NCBI GenBank assembly: GCA_029449235.1 | Contig: JANATG010000002.1 | Location: forward strand, 372,001-436,000 | Reading direction: 5' to 3' | DNA from: Linnemannia schmuckeri | Taxonomy: Eukaryota; Mortierellomycota; Mortierellomycetes; Mortierellales; Mortierellaceae | Length of the DNA stretch: 64,000 nt | Shown: positions 1 to 11,700 of the stretch, in pieces | Position numbering within the stretch: the stretch's first letter is position 1 | Layout: each line of letters opens with the position of its first letter | Made by a program: the position numbers and the translations under genes | The notes under the pieces: generated by a model | What the model was told of the DNA's origin: nothing | What the model saw: the letters and a program-made list of their open reading frames with translations, nothing else | The model's database searches: none

Positions 1-1200
1 AGACGATGGCTTTCCTGTATTCTTCCATAATGTCATCGGCCGGGGTTTCGATGATCCACTTGAGATTGTCAAACCAAACGTCTTGAATCCTCTTGATGTT
101 CTTGTGGCGCATGTGCATGAGGATCGATTGTCGAGTACTTGCGCTAAACCTATCGTTTTTGTACTGGTCCCTGCGGTTGTTGCTCCGGTAAGTCATAATA
201 ACCAAAAATTTCTTCATTTCGGTCAGCTGAGATCGCGTTAGCGAAAGGTCCTCCTGTCCGGCCCAGATCTCACGGATAAACCTCGAAGAAGTACACTCCA
301 TCTTTGAAAGGAGAATCTCAAATTTCATCCAATTTTCCTCCGAAACGTCTCGATAGAGGTCTTGAACGCCATAGGATCTGCGGACGCTATTGAGGGAAAC
401 TGTGCGGCTTGCTGCATGGTAAACCTTGATTTGGTAGTCAGGCTTCTTGGTGTCTTCAGTGGTTCTTATGCTGTTGTTTTCTTTTTTGACTCCACCACTC
501 TGGCTTTCTCCTTCGATATCTGCGACCTGGCTTTGTTCGTTGGCTCCTCCACCTTCGCCTTGTTCGTTGGCTCTTCCATCTTCGCCTTGTTCGTTGGCTC
601 CTCCACCTTCATCTTGTTCGATGGCTTCTCTACCTTCACTTTGTTCAATGGCCCCTCCACCTTCGCCAAAGAAAAAAGAGGCGGGGAAATAGAAGAACAG
701 GAGATAGAAAAGGATATAGGCGAAGAGGAGAAGAGCAAATAGCAACGGGATAGCAACTTCATTGCTGGCTACCTCATCTTTGCCTTCTTTGGTTCCTCCA
801 TCTTGGCTTGTTCCTTTAACTCCTTCTTCTTTGGTTCCTTCACCTTTGACTTCTTCTTTGGTTCTTCCATCTTGGCTTGCTCCTTTGGCTCCTTCATCTT
901 GGCTTGCTCCTTTGGCTCCTTCACCTTTGGCTCCTTCACCTTTGTCCTCTTCTTTGGTTCTTCCATCTTGGCTTGCTCCTTTGGATCCTTTGCCTCGTCC
1001 TCTCTTCTTCTTCTTGTTGTTCTTTTTCTTTTGCGTCCACTATCGGCTTGCACAGAACCGTCTGGTATTGGGGTCACCACGAATAAGTCGGGGATAGTGG
1101 CAAAGTAATCGGAGACGTTCAACGAGAAGTTATCATCAAACGTCTTCAGAATGAACTGTGGTATATAGTGATGATACTGAGTTTTGAGGTTTTTGACCAT
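1..1200 (-). CDS. DUF4238-family protein, 3' end beyond left edge, frame ambiguous in a repeat tract
   Basis: No function is known for DUF4238. The start at 1200 gives an N-terminus containing YHHYIPQFILKTF, the family hallmark. The C-terminal part, read from about 480 down to the window edge, carries the second half of the domain (YGVQDLYRDVS, a Leu/Lys/Glu helix, SLTRSQLTEMKKFLVIMTYRS). The frame of the N-terminus stays open to a TAG at 769-771, but the C-terminal half lies in another frame, open from 1039 to 1. Between them (about 560-1000) is a degenerate heptad-like repeat that can be read in both frames (KEQAKMEEP-type in one, GASQDGRTKEE-type in the other). The second frame also encodes a hydrophobic segment, roughly 680-760, that looks like a membrane helix. 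An intron in the repeats (for example AAG|GTGAAG to GATGAG|GTAGCC) could reconcile the frames, but its acceptor is poor. A frameshift is equally possible. Confidence 0.55.
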
Positions 1201-2075
1201 TTCGAAAACAACCGAAACAAAGAGAGTGTGTGTGTGAATTAGAGAAATGGCTGGAACAAAATTTAAAAGAAGCAAGGAGCAATAGAGATGATGGAAGTAA
1301 TGGCGAGGGGAAAAGGTGTAACGAGAGAAAGAAAAGCTGTGAAGAATCTACACTAGTCAGAGCAAGGCGACCTTTTTCAAGACAGAGTCAAGGTATGAAG
1401 AGGGAAGCAGAGGGGAATAAAAGAAAGGCTCATAGAAGTTGGTTCAAAAGGCGCAGACAAGGTGTAGAGGGCTACGAATATTTATTCATGTCTGTTGTCT
1501 GGCAATGATATTATTTTTCGAGGTGTACAGAGTGTGATCTATCTCTCGAAAAGTCAAATGACCATATTCAATGTCGCACAAGAATCGACCGATCACTTAC
1601 AGAACACAGCAGTATGCTTTCATGACTTTTTGTACCTCACAATTTCTGCTTTATCATTTTCCTTTGCCCCTTTGCTGTGTCATCGTGCCTTTGCTGTGTC
1701 ATCACGCCATTGCTTTGCCATCGCGCCCTTGCTGTGTCACTGCCCCCTTGCTTTGCCATTTGCGCCTTTGCAATACCACTGCACATTTGCTATTCCAACG
1801 CGCCTTTGCTTTGCCGGCTGTCATGTTCCAGTCATTACATAATGTGATTGCACGATTTCAACATTTTTGACACGGATGAACTTTTCTCTTTTTTTCCCAT
1901 CCTTTTATCCTCAATCTGAGCAAGTATGTTCCTCTTGTTCTTCTCTTTCGCCTATTACAATTTTAATAAAGTTTACACAATGCGATTGCCATCGATATCA
2001 TTTTGAAGACAAGCAATTGCTGATAATCATTTTATGTAAAAATGAAGCCAGCTACAAGCTTCTCGTCTATCTCGC
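1201..2075. other. Intergenic, no gene seen; contains a short tandem repeat
   Basis: No reading frame here resembles a protein family on either strand. The segment from about 1668 to 1820 is a degenerate tandem repeat, annotated separately. Confidence 0.5.
1668..1820. repeat. Degenerate tandem repeat, about 22-25 bp unit
   Basis: Six to seven imperfect copies of a unit like 'cctttgctgtgtcatcgcgc' run head to tail, with variants reading 'cttgctttgccat' and 'ctttgcaataccac'. All forward frames through it are open only because of the periodicity, so the ORFs here are not convincing genes. Confidence 0.6.
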
Positions 2076-2081
2076 TGCTTG

Positions 2082-2690
2082 GTATTTGGTGTTGCTTCTT
2101 TTGTTTTTGATTTCCTCCAGACGCTAGGGTATGCTCTTGTACAGTTCTTGGAGAAATTTATTAGGCATCTTTGCTCAGACGTCCTTTATTCTCACCCCCA
2201 GCTCATTCAGGTTCTTGGGTGACCCTGGGTGCTGATTTAACTTGTGCTTGATGTACGACCATAATATATTCGATGGGGTTGAGGTCGGGCGAGTTGGCGG
2301 GTCAGGGAAGACTAGTGATGTTTTTCTCCTCAAAAAAACTCTATGACCTGGGTGCATTATGGACATAGACGTTGTCCTGCTGGAAAATGAATGTCGCCTC
2401 GTCCATGCGGTACCAATTGCGCGATTGCCAAACATAATCCTCAACAATGTTAAGATAGAAATCGGAGCTGATCGTGTCCTGGCCCAGCTTCCATCACTGG
2501 GACCAAAAAAAAGTGATGCATTCCCACACCATGACTTTGCCTCTCTCCCTCCCTGCATTGTTTGTCGGACTTGGTGAGATTGTAACCGTCGGGGACTGGG
2601 TTTGCTGCGTTAGGCATGCCGAAGGACCCGATGCGATCAGAGATTGTTTTATCTGAGAACATCACTTTCTTCCAGTCGTCAACTGTCTAG
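2082..2690 (-). pseudogene. Tc1/mariner-type DDE transposase, decayed C-terminal two thirds
   Basis: Read right to left, the minus strand shows successive blocks of a Tc1/mariner transposase in shifting frames. First comes DDWKKVMFSDKT with a following RIGSFG block. Then comes a degenerate 'GVGMHHFFWSQ' block corresponding to the family's VMVWGCI motif. After that are NIVEDYVWQS, a FQQDN block (the second catalytic Asp region), and DLNPIE/ILWSYIKHKLNQHP (third catalytic region, where the family has SPDLNPIE.LW). The tail reads NKFLQELYKSIP then RLEEIKNKR and NTKY, a typical end. At least two in-frame stops (Trp and Arg positions before AKMP and before RLEE) and several frameshifts inactivate it. 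The N-terminal helix-turn-helix part is not found upstream of 2690. No inverted repeats were identified by eye. Confidence 0.75.
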
Positions 2691-4807
2691 GAACTGAAAA
2701 GGCGAGGGGAAGAGGGAAGAGGCAGGAACGAATGTCATTTACAATGAGAGAAGTATTTATATATGTGTACAAGCTGGTAGGGGGTAAAGTTCTAGCGTAA
2801 CTAATGGCCAAGCTGGTAGAGATGACACAGGTGATGACCAAGCTGATAGTGATGGCGTAGGTGAGCTGATGCCGGCGTTGGTGAGGACGAGGTGGGCGAA
2901 GGCAAAGGCAAAGCAAGAGATAGTCTATGATACTGCCACATTAAGCCTCATAGCCCTCTGCGTCCTCTTGTGTACTTTTTTGTTACCAACAATTGATCGA
3001 GATACATTGATATCATTGTCATGATTGACCTTCAAACACCAAAATAATAGATGACATTCTAGCAGTTGGTCTGTGGACTTTTGGGATCCGGAATTTTGCA
3101 CGATGAGTGAGGGCCATTGATATCTGTGCGGTTGATTCGATGGAAGAAGCAGGAGATCTTACTGTGTGTCGTTCAGAAACAGCCCGTGCCCTGAAATTAT
3201 TTTTTTTTCGCATCCCTGATTTTCGTTCTTTGTCGATCGGTGTCCGTTGTCCTGATAAAAATATATTCTTCCTTCGATATGATATGAATCTGCGCTCTAT
3301 TCGCGGATTCGAGTCGAAGGAAAGATAAGATTGCTTCAAGTCTTGTCAAAGACATTATCGTTTCTGCATCCGCTCAAAGTTGTTCTCTTGTTTTTTTGTG
3401 ACTAACAAAGATGGAGGCGCCGATCCGATAAAGCATTTTTCTTGGTGAGGGATGTGAGTTCTGTTGGATGGTCCTTAGTGCATTCTCTCTTTTTCTTTAT
3501 TTCATTTTTCATGTTGTCGCGATGTGGTTAACGTAACCAGAAGCACCGTCTATTACTGGCACTTTTTTTTCGCTAACAGCAAGATGTGTGACTCTTCAAA
3601 CGCTTTGACTTTTGTTTTCAGGCACGTTCGAAACTAGCTCTTCGCCTATTTCTCGTCATATCATGAATTGTGTCTTCGCTTTGCCACTGTGATACTTTTT
3701 TTCGAGGTAAACTAACTCTTTTCGCATCATTTGAATGGTTTCTTTTGCACTTTTCTTTTCCACTCTTTCACATATTAAAATTGCGGAGCACCTCTGTGAT
3801 GCTGTTGACCAACTTATGCAAGATGCATGAATGACACTCTCCTTCCGCCCCCCAGGCGGTCACTCGCTCCCAAACCTTATGCACAATGCATATACTGGCT
3901 CGACTTCTTCACTCATGACTGCAGTGCCACTGCATGCAGGTGTCATGGTCATATGCGTCGGATCCAATGCTTTGCGCCCTTCTTGTGTTTATACCTCTCT
4001 GTCTTTTGTAGAACTCTTGCTAATACCTCTTCATACTACTGCTTTCTATTCGAATTTTCGTTCTCTTTAAGCTTACTTCATTCCGTCTTGTATATAGACG
4101 CCTTGCCTTGCTCTTCTTCAGCCTCCATAGTCTCCCGATACGTTTGATGTGCAATCTGTCGCGTCTTCGCCTTGTTTGTTTGCTGTCTTAGATCAAAGAG
4201 TCAAAATTATTTAATTTTGCCACCGACTGCATTCAAGCAAGCAAGCAAGCAAACATTCAAAGCGATTCGCCATTTTCACTGCCTCACTTCCATAATATAT
4301 ATACCTTAGTTTTTCCCTTTCTCTTTTGATCCTCACTTCCTCCTTACACTTTCGAAAACCTACTCTCTCTCCTGATTCCCTCTCAACCCCTGCACACTTT
4401 CACAAACTTACCCTTTGTTCCGTCTTGGGAAAGATCATTCTACCTCTGCCTTGTCTTGATTCTCGAAATAAGCAATATTACTCTCATTACTTATTTATGC
4501 ACATCTTTTCACTGTTTTTCTCATTCTGTAAGTGGTGTTGTCCCATTCCTTGATATAATTGATCAATGTCAATATTTGCTCTTGATACTATTCCATTACC
4601 GTAAGCTCGTTAGAAACTGACACTTCCTTTTCTCCTGTACAATATATAGCACTCTTGTCTCTCCCTTTGATCCACGCGCACGTTGGTCTATCCCTAGTCT
4701 TTGACCTTTAAACACACTCTATTCCTCTTGGAGTCTTTTTTGCTCTTTACATTTTAACACCTCAACGTTTTCAAAGTCCAACTGGCCCATATTGCAAGCA
4801 CGAAAGT
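2691..4807. other. Intergenic, no gene recognised
   Basis: About 2.1 kb without a recognisable gene. The part from 2760 to 2910 repeats 'aagctggtag/aagctgatag' words. The part from 3340 to 4800 is T/C-rich, contains a short (AAGC)n run near 4234, and leads into the ATPase gene at 4808, so its right end probably holds that gene's promoter and 5' UTR. Confidence 0.5.
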
Positions 4808-6232
4808 ATGACGACCTCGGAAACAACGCAATCTGCAGCCGTCGAAGCCGCAGCCGTCGAAGCTGCAGCCAAAGAATGCTTCGTGGGCGTGAGCAGGGTC
4901 GCCGTTTCTCTTTTCATCTTAGCGCTTAAGAGGCGAAACGTCGTCACTCGCAACAAGCTCACGCGGATCGTCGAGTCCACAGACTATCTTAAGCTGACGA
5001 ACCACAATAATGTAGTGGTGCTTACGAGGAGTACATTCTCAAAGTCACATCCTCCTTCCGTCGCATATACTGCGGATTACAAGATCACCACCGCCACAAA
5101 GCCAGCTCCTCTGTCACCTGTCAGTCCTGTCGGTCTTCAGTTTACCTCCGCCACAAAACCAGTTCCTCCTTCACCTATCAGTCCTGTTGCTCCTGAGTTC
5201 ACCACCACCACAAAGTCAGTTCCACCCCTGACTTTTAACTGCGACACCATGGCGATTGAGGATCTTCTCGGTGACATTGCAAGCGAGGATCTCGATTTGG
5301 AGAACACCGCGGTGACGGACATTTTTCTCGATGTGGGATCCAACATGTCCATCAAGACAAACGGGGAGTGTGTTGAACTTGGGAGAGTAATCGAGGATTC
5401 TGATGTAGAAGCGATACTGGAACAGCTGCCAGGAGGTGGACCTGATTTCAAACTTACCAATCGTGTAATCTTCGGACGGACCCTTCACCGTTTGGCAGCG
5501 GTGACATATGACGGTTCCACTACGGGCATCACTATCAGAGTTGGTCGGAATGTGTCAGGACTCTTACCCATATTCGAGGGAATCGTCGAGCAAAAGAACG
5601 TACTTCTATGCGGCGCACCCAACGTTGGGAAAACAACAACTCTTCGTGAAATCTGCAAGTATCTTTCCCGCGGCAAGTGCCTTTGCTTGATCGATACTTC
5701 TGGCGAGGTGTGTGGGGAAACAGGAAACAGGCGCAATATTGTGGGGACCTCACGCGTCTTCCGGCCAATAGATCCTGCCAACCAGTACGCGACTCTGCTC
5801 GACTGTGTCAGGAATCACTCACCCGACGTTATCGCCATCGACGAACTGAACACAAAGAGCGAGGTGGAAGTGTGCCAGACCATCGCACTGAGATCCATCC
5901 AGATGGTTGCCTCTGTCCACGGAAACATCCAAGACCTTGTGTTCAACCCGATGCTGAACAAGGCGCTTGGAGGGTCGACACAAGCTCTCGTTTCGGATCG
6001 ACTAGCGGTTGACGGAAGAAAAGTTGTTCAACAGCGTACCACACGCCCAATTTTCGACATTGTGATCAATATCACGAGAACACCCGATGGACTCGAGTAT
6101 ACATTTATCGAAGATGTTGCCGAAGATGTCAGTCGCATCATGCAGGGGAAACCGATTCAAATCCGCAGAAGACGCATGGTCGATGGTGAGCTGTTGGAGA
6201 CTAGGGAAGAAGTCTTGTATCCCTGTGAATGA
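4808..6232 (+). CDS. P-loop ATPase of the SpoIIIAA / Ycf45 family
   Basis: An intronless 474-residue protein. From about residue 148 (MAIEDLL) it matches the layout of the AAA-type ATPase found in chloroplast/cyanobacterial Ycf45 and Bacillus SpoIIIAA. It has an N-terminal domain ending GLLPIFEGIVEQKNVL, a Walker A GAPNVGKTTT (residues 269-278), and an IDTSGEVCG block. A Walker B PDVIAIDEL (about 339-347) follows, then a sensor-like VASVHGNIQDL, and ALGG and PIFDIVI blocks. The family's usual C-terminal R3H domain is not obvious; the tail is Arg-rich (QIRRRRMVDG). The first 145 residues are not conserved with that family and hold three imperfect 'TKPxPxSPxSP' repeats (5090-5225). ATG 4808 opens the frame, but ATG 5249, in a CCATGG context directly before the conserved domain, is an alternative start. 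The family is mainly bacterial or plastid, so acquisition by transfer is possible. The substrate is unknown. Confidence 0.8.
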   Translation: MTTSETTQSAAVEAAAVEAAAKECFVGVSRVAVSLFILALKRRNVVTRNKLTRIVESTDYLKLTNHNNVVVLTRSTFSKSHPPSVAYTADYKITTATKPAPLSPVSPVGLQFTSATKPVPPSPISPVAPEFTTTTKSVPPLTFNCDTMAIEDLLGDIASEDLDLENTAVTDIFLDVGSNMSIKTNGECVELGRVIEDSDVEAILEQLPGGGPDFKLTNRVIFGRTLHRLAAVTYDGSTTGITIRVGRNVSGLLPIFEGIVEQKNVLLCGAPNVGKTTTLREICKYLSRGKCLCLIDTSGEVCGETGNRRNIVGTSRVFRPIDPANQYATLLDCVRNHSPDVIAIDELNTKSEVEVCQTIALRSIQMVASVHGNIQDLVFNPMLNKALGGSTQALVSDRLAVDGRKVVQQRTTRPIFDIVINITRTPDGLEYTFIEDVAEDVSRIMQGKPIQIRRRRMVDGELLETREEVLYPCE

Positions 6233-7807
6233 TAGATAGGAGCATGTTTTTACTCTTTCAATTGCGCGATAAAATATCTTGTAGAGATCAGACTTTATGT
6301 TATGCACTTTCCATTATTTTTAATAAAAGGATTTCATTATTGGTAGTTTTTGAAAAAAAACTGTTTTTTTAACGACCAAACACAGGGGGTTCCAAGACAT
6401 CCTACGACAAAAATTGAACCTTCAAAAGCACAAGCACCACTCTACGAGATCGCTACATTGTTATGTAAGTTAACAAACAAAAGGAAATGTCAAAAATACA
6501 GCACCAGTAATAGACAACACACGGGCGTTTCCACCTATTCTTATTGCGCGACAGAATGAAATATAAAAAATATAAAAAAAGGCGAGAATGCACATAGACC
6601 AATCAGGGAGCCTCGTAACCCCCACTAACAAAAATACATGGGTTCAAATGTTATCTGTGTAAGGTCCATCAGCCTACGCTCTCCTTTGCCCATCAAAACC
6701 AGCCACCATACAACAAATAAAAAAAAAAATAAAGTCTTCGAACTCAATAAAGACACGGATGATACTCCAAAACAGAATCGGGAGACGAATAATCGCCACG
6801 CTAGTACATACCTACTCTGGCTCGTTCGACTGGGCTCAAGGTTCTTCCGATACTGTCTTGACGATCTTCCGGCAGTGTGTTACAGGCGACAAGAGGGCTG
6901 CTAGTCGCACACGGTGAACAAGGAGGTCCTCCTAAAGGTTCTCGAATCTCCTTGCTCCATAGAGGAGCGCTTATCCAAATCCTCTTCCAGATGCAAACAG
7001 CACTCTGTGTGATTGCCTTGTACGTAGCACATAAGAAAGAACTGAGAATAATAAGGTGTTATCCATTACTAATTAGACCTTTGTTCCTGAAAAAAATGTT
7101 GGTGGCGTTAAGATATCCAATATCGTATATCCTATCCAGCCCACTGTAGCATCGATATGAACGGGTCCAATAGGCCCATAATTCACGATCCCATGCAAAA
7201 AACGTCTTTTTCAACGCTCCGGACAAATGTCCATCTTGTGCCACGTTTTTCAGCTCCTAGAATGGTTCCCTTTATGCTTACTCCTTTCTGGTAGTGCCGT
7301 CTAATGCAACTTGCCTCACGTTTTTTCTTATAGATTTTTTAACGCACTCTCATGTCAGTTGGAGTTGATCGCTTTGGTCCGCGATACGTTTCTTTGTCAT
7401 CAACCATTGGGGACTCGTATGCCTCATCCTGCAAAGGCTAAGTGCAGCATCGTGTGCGCTTTTCCCCTCATACTTCATCGTGTGCAATTAGTACCAGCGT
7501 TGATCCCCTGATAGTTCAACGACAATTTGCATTTCATTTGGTCCAGGTCCAGGTCCAGGTCTCCCTTGCCATAGTATCCCCGAATATTGCGCTCCTGTCC
7601 AGAATCCTGATGTAACTCGAGCCTGTAGGACTATCCTGATGTTACTCTTCCAGGATACGATCCTTGATCTCAATGGAAGATAAAAAAACGGATTTGAGAT
7701 GCGTTGTGAAGAAAAAACAAACACTTTATAATATTCCCTTGTATGTTGGTGGGATGGGGTAGTTGGATAATTGCGAAACGATCAATACAAAAACAGAAAA
7801 AAGGCCC
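6233..7807. other. Intergenic, no gene recognised
   Basis: Holds the 3' region of the ATPase gene, with an AATAAA-like element near 6321. The 7540-7560 segment has a triple 'ggtcca' repeat. A short minus-strand open frame at 7488-7724 reads protein-like near VTSGFWTGAQYSGILWQG but has no recognised homology and no start or splice context that can be supported. Confidence 0.4.
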
Positions 7808-10040
7808 TCATGCGTCGTACATGGCCTCGTAAAGAGAAACGATAGCAAAGATCTCAAATACAACAGCACCAGCCAGGGTAACTATTACAAGTGTAATGAA
7901 AAAGGAAAATAATTAGTATCTACTCCATGAAAACCGAGACGATCTCAATCCCGATCAAACCACTATAGTCTTGATTGTTTACCTGTACGAACAGAGATCC
8001 GCGATGCCAGCATCCTGCCTCCGATGACGGCCACTCCTGTGCAAAGCGAGTGACCAAAGACACCTCCGATCGAGACCCAGACCATGTTCTATATGAAAAA
8101 TCGAATCATAATGAGTTAAAAGGCGAAGGGGTGTGAGAAAAAACAAATCAAAAAAGTGGTCGATGTGAGCATTGTGTGGGAGGGGGGGAGAGAGATAACG
8201 GAAAATAAAAAGGGCTGAAAGGCCTGATAAGAATAGCGAGAGGGAGAAGGAAAAGGGGAAGGATGACAAGAGCGACAACAATAATAAAAATAAGTGAGCC
8301 CATCTCTTTTTTTTTTCAAGTTTCTCTGCCGTCGTGGCAGTGAAGAAGGCGATTTGCTGGACAGACGAACGAACGGCCACAACGCACGCTATTCCCCAGA
8401 TAGACATGCGAACAAAAAGGGTTGATTTGCGTGTGCCTGTGTTGATGTTGTGCTTGCTGTTGCATAGTGTGTGTATTGTGTGTGGGGTAAACATATGTGA
8501 ACACAAAAATAACCCAGGGGAATGCAGAGAAACTACACATACATACAAAAAAGTGAGGTTGGGCTGGGGTAAAAGTACGAAAACAAGATGAAAAGGAAGA
8601 TGAAATCAACTTACATGTGCTGCCGCCAGGGCAATGGTTGCAATCTGGGATCTGTCACCCCATTCGGCCAAGAAGGTCATTACAAACGTCTGGACAAAGA
8701 CGGGAGAGAACAAGAGTTGGAACAAGTTGACAAGTCCCGAGACCTCCTTCTTCTTGCTGTGAGGGACAGGAGTGCCGCCGACAAGGCCGCTTGTGTCCCG
8801 AGAGTTCTCGTCCGTGTTGGCTTCAGAGTCAGCAGCGGATCCAGCCTCTGCCCTCTGCAGCATCTCCAAGTCTTCCTTGTCCTGCAGTTCCTGAGTAACC
8901 TCCTCGAGCTCATGCTTGGCGTCTTCCTCGGTCATGTGGTATCCATCGTAGAACATGCGGATTCCAAAGCAGAAGAAAAGAATAGCCGCCAAATAGTTGG
9001 TGTAAGTCCTAGGGATCAAGTTGGGGACTGCATGACCAAAGGCGGCCGAGAGGAAGGTCATGACGGCAAGGGCAGAGATGGCTGCAGAAAAGACGAGGAG
9101 ACGGGGGTGCTTCATGGCCATGATGGCGGCGATCAGGAAGGTCTTGTCGCCAATCTCGGAGACGACAATCATGGCGAGGGAGAGGAAGAAGGACTTGCTC
9201 TCCTCTGAGCTGACCTCGATCCCGCCGACAGTCTGGTGTTCCGAAGGTGATGATGTATCCAAATAGTTGTTGAACTCGTCGACGTTCTTGGGGTCTGCCA
9301 TGGCGCGGTATGTTCCCTCTGCATCCTCAAAGTCGCTTCCCAGATCAACCGGGTACTATTTTCGAATTATAGAACAACGAGCGAAAAGGTTAGAGTCAAA
9401 TCAGGGCAATGAAGGTCTAGTTCCTTTGCTTATTGAATAAAGTCCGGTTGTCTCCCACTGGTTAATGTTTGATAACGATTTTGTCTGTGTTTGTGGCAGG
9501 TTCGGAAAAGTGAGAAGAGAGGCCACCAGGTTCGGACATAAATAAACGCTGTTGTCGGAGTCAACCAGATTGTCCGAGGCAGTACGCAAAAACGAGAAAA
9601 AAAAAAAAAAAAAGGCAAAACCCACTCAGTCAGCAACAACAACAACCCAAAAGATTAAGAGAAGAGTATAAGAGAGTGGATATTTGCAATCATATCCTAT
9701 GGAATCACAAGCTGAGAAAAGAAGTAGCTGCTTTGATGTTTGGTCCACAGACACTAAGCGGTTGACACATGCGCCACTCTTATACCTCCTGCACACTTAG
9801 CACCCCTAAGCTCACACAGACTGCAAATAATACACTTTGTGCATCCACAGTCTTATCCTGTGTCCGCTTGATTCAGAATGAGATGAAAGAACAATGATGA
9901 TGATGACGACCTACTTTGTCAATCTCCTCTCTTGGCTGAGCAAGAGCAACAGCGTCGACGGTGTGGCGGGTAGAGATGGCGAGACAGGCAGCCAGGGTGA
10001 TGGCGATGACGATGGCCAATCTCATTCTAAATCGAGCCAT
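7808..10040 (-). CDS. GDT1: GDT1/TMEM165-family (UPF0016) Golgi Ca2+/Mn2+:H+ exchanger
   Basis: Predicted to carry Ca2+ and Mn2+ across the Golgi membrane in exchange for protons, as the family does. Four exons on the minus strand: 10040-9915, 9355-8615, 8088-7983 and 7881-7808. They splice in phases 0, 0 and 1 to a 348-residue protein. The first exon encodes a signal peptide (MARFRMRLAIVIAITLAACL). The two family signatures are both present and in order: EIGDKTF in the first half and EWGDRSQ in the second, separated by an acidic, coiled linker (HELEEVTQELQDKED). Six helices are expected. The C-terminus AIVSLYEAMYDA is typical. Donors are GTAGGT, GTAAGT and GTAAAC; the second intron is 526 bp. 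The start at 10040 was preferred over the longer upstream frame because it begins exactly at the signal peptide. Confidence 0.93.
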
Positions 10041-11317
10041 TTGTGAGTGGGTGTCGTTATTCGATGTCCTTTTTGTTGTTGTTTGTGTTGAGTAGGGAGC
10101 TGCTGTTGTTGGTGTTACTGGAACTGTCCTGCGAGAGTCAAATAAGGTGTCCTGCAGAGAGAGGTGATAGGCGGTTGTCAAGTGGAGAGAGGTAATGGGT
10201 AGATAGATAGCAGTATGAAGAGTAGAAGAGGAAAGAGGAAGAAAAAGTGCGAGTGGGAAAGGAAGCAAAACAAAAAAGGGACAAACAAATCGAAGTGGGG
10301 GAAAGAAAAGAGAAAAAGTAAAAAAAGAAGGGACTGAACCTTAGATATCGGATGGCCTATCTAATTGAATGAATTCTTCTAATTGACAGGAATTTTAGTT
10401 ATCCATCGACTCACGTGGGTCTATTTTTTAAACATTGAAATCTTGGTGTGGGCTGTTCATTAATAAAAAAAAAAAAAAAAAAAACTGTGGGCTGAAGTCT
10501 TGCAGCTCGGCGGAGGTGGTTCGATCAGGGTCCCCTCCTCTATCTTGGAACGAACTTTCTTCCGCTCTCTCGCTCTCTTTTTATTCCAATACAACTGCCT
10601 TGCTTCAAGAAAATATCTCTGTGCAAGAGAAAAACACAAAGCGAGCTCATCGGGCCGTCAGTGAATAACATCGCAAAGCAAGCACTGATCGTGAACTCCA
10701 TGCTCCTCAATAATGCATCTCAAACCCGAAAGAGAAAAAAAGGAGTACTAGAATACACACGACAACTGAAATCTACCCCATTTTAGTTTTTTTTTTGTTT
10801 CTATGCATCATCATCATCGCCCTTCTTTCACTTCTTTCACTTCTTCGAGACAAGCATCCAATGCTATTCTTAGCATCTTGGATTCATACTCTGCTTGTTT
10901 GTTTTCACACATAGACACCATTGTCGATTCGAATCGTACTACGCCCTGCCTCTTCTTTTTTTTTTTTCTCTTTCTTTTTGAATGATACTCGGTACCATCT
11001 TTCGTTCGTTCTAAATGTCATGATGAAGAGATAGAGAAGAGCACGATAAAGATAATAACCAGTTTTCTCATTCAGGAAAGATCGATTCTGACTAGCGTCT
11101 CTCGGACGATAAATTACATTAATGAAGATATGAATTGAAACGTGTGTGGAGTAAGCGAGGGACCCTGGTTCCTCCTCACTTGTCTCTGTTCCTGTCCACG
11201 CCATAGACCTGTCTGTGCCTTTTTTTTCTCCTTTGGTCAATGGGATAAAAGGCCAAGAAGAGAGAGATTCAGCCCCTTGGCCCCGTGGATGAGTGGGTGT
11301 GTGTTTGCGTCGGTGTC

Positions 11318-11348
<31 letters not shown>

Positions 11349-11669
11349 CTTACCCCTCGAAGAAACCGTTATTTTCTTTTTGTTTCTTTGTTCCTTTGTT
11401 TTGTAGCTACTACATCATTGTGCCGTCGTAACTAGGTGTATTCCTGATGCTATGCTTGTTTTCTACTGCAATGGCCTGGAACTGTCAGTGGGACTGATTG
11501 AATGGCAACGCTGTGATCCGTGGTCGGTTGTGGTTTTAATACTTTGTCACTCTCCTTTCTCGCCAGGCTCGATCAAGATCTTGTCTTTCGTTGAAAATAA
11601 AGATCGACGCCCCACCATTGTCGTATGCTGTCGATGCTATTTCCTTTATATGATGGTACACATTGACAC

Positions 11670-11700
<31 letters not shown>

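Noticed and set aside
8588..9208. 206-residue plus-strand frame opposite GDT1 exon 2
   Set aside because: Shadow of GDT1, whose two EGD signatures are on the minus strand.
10490..10560. Possible tRNA T-loop, GGTTCGATC
   Set aside because: The flanking sequence does not form a cloverleaf, and the 5' half is a poly(A) run.
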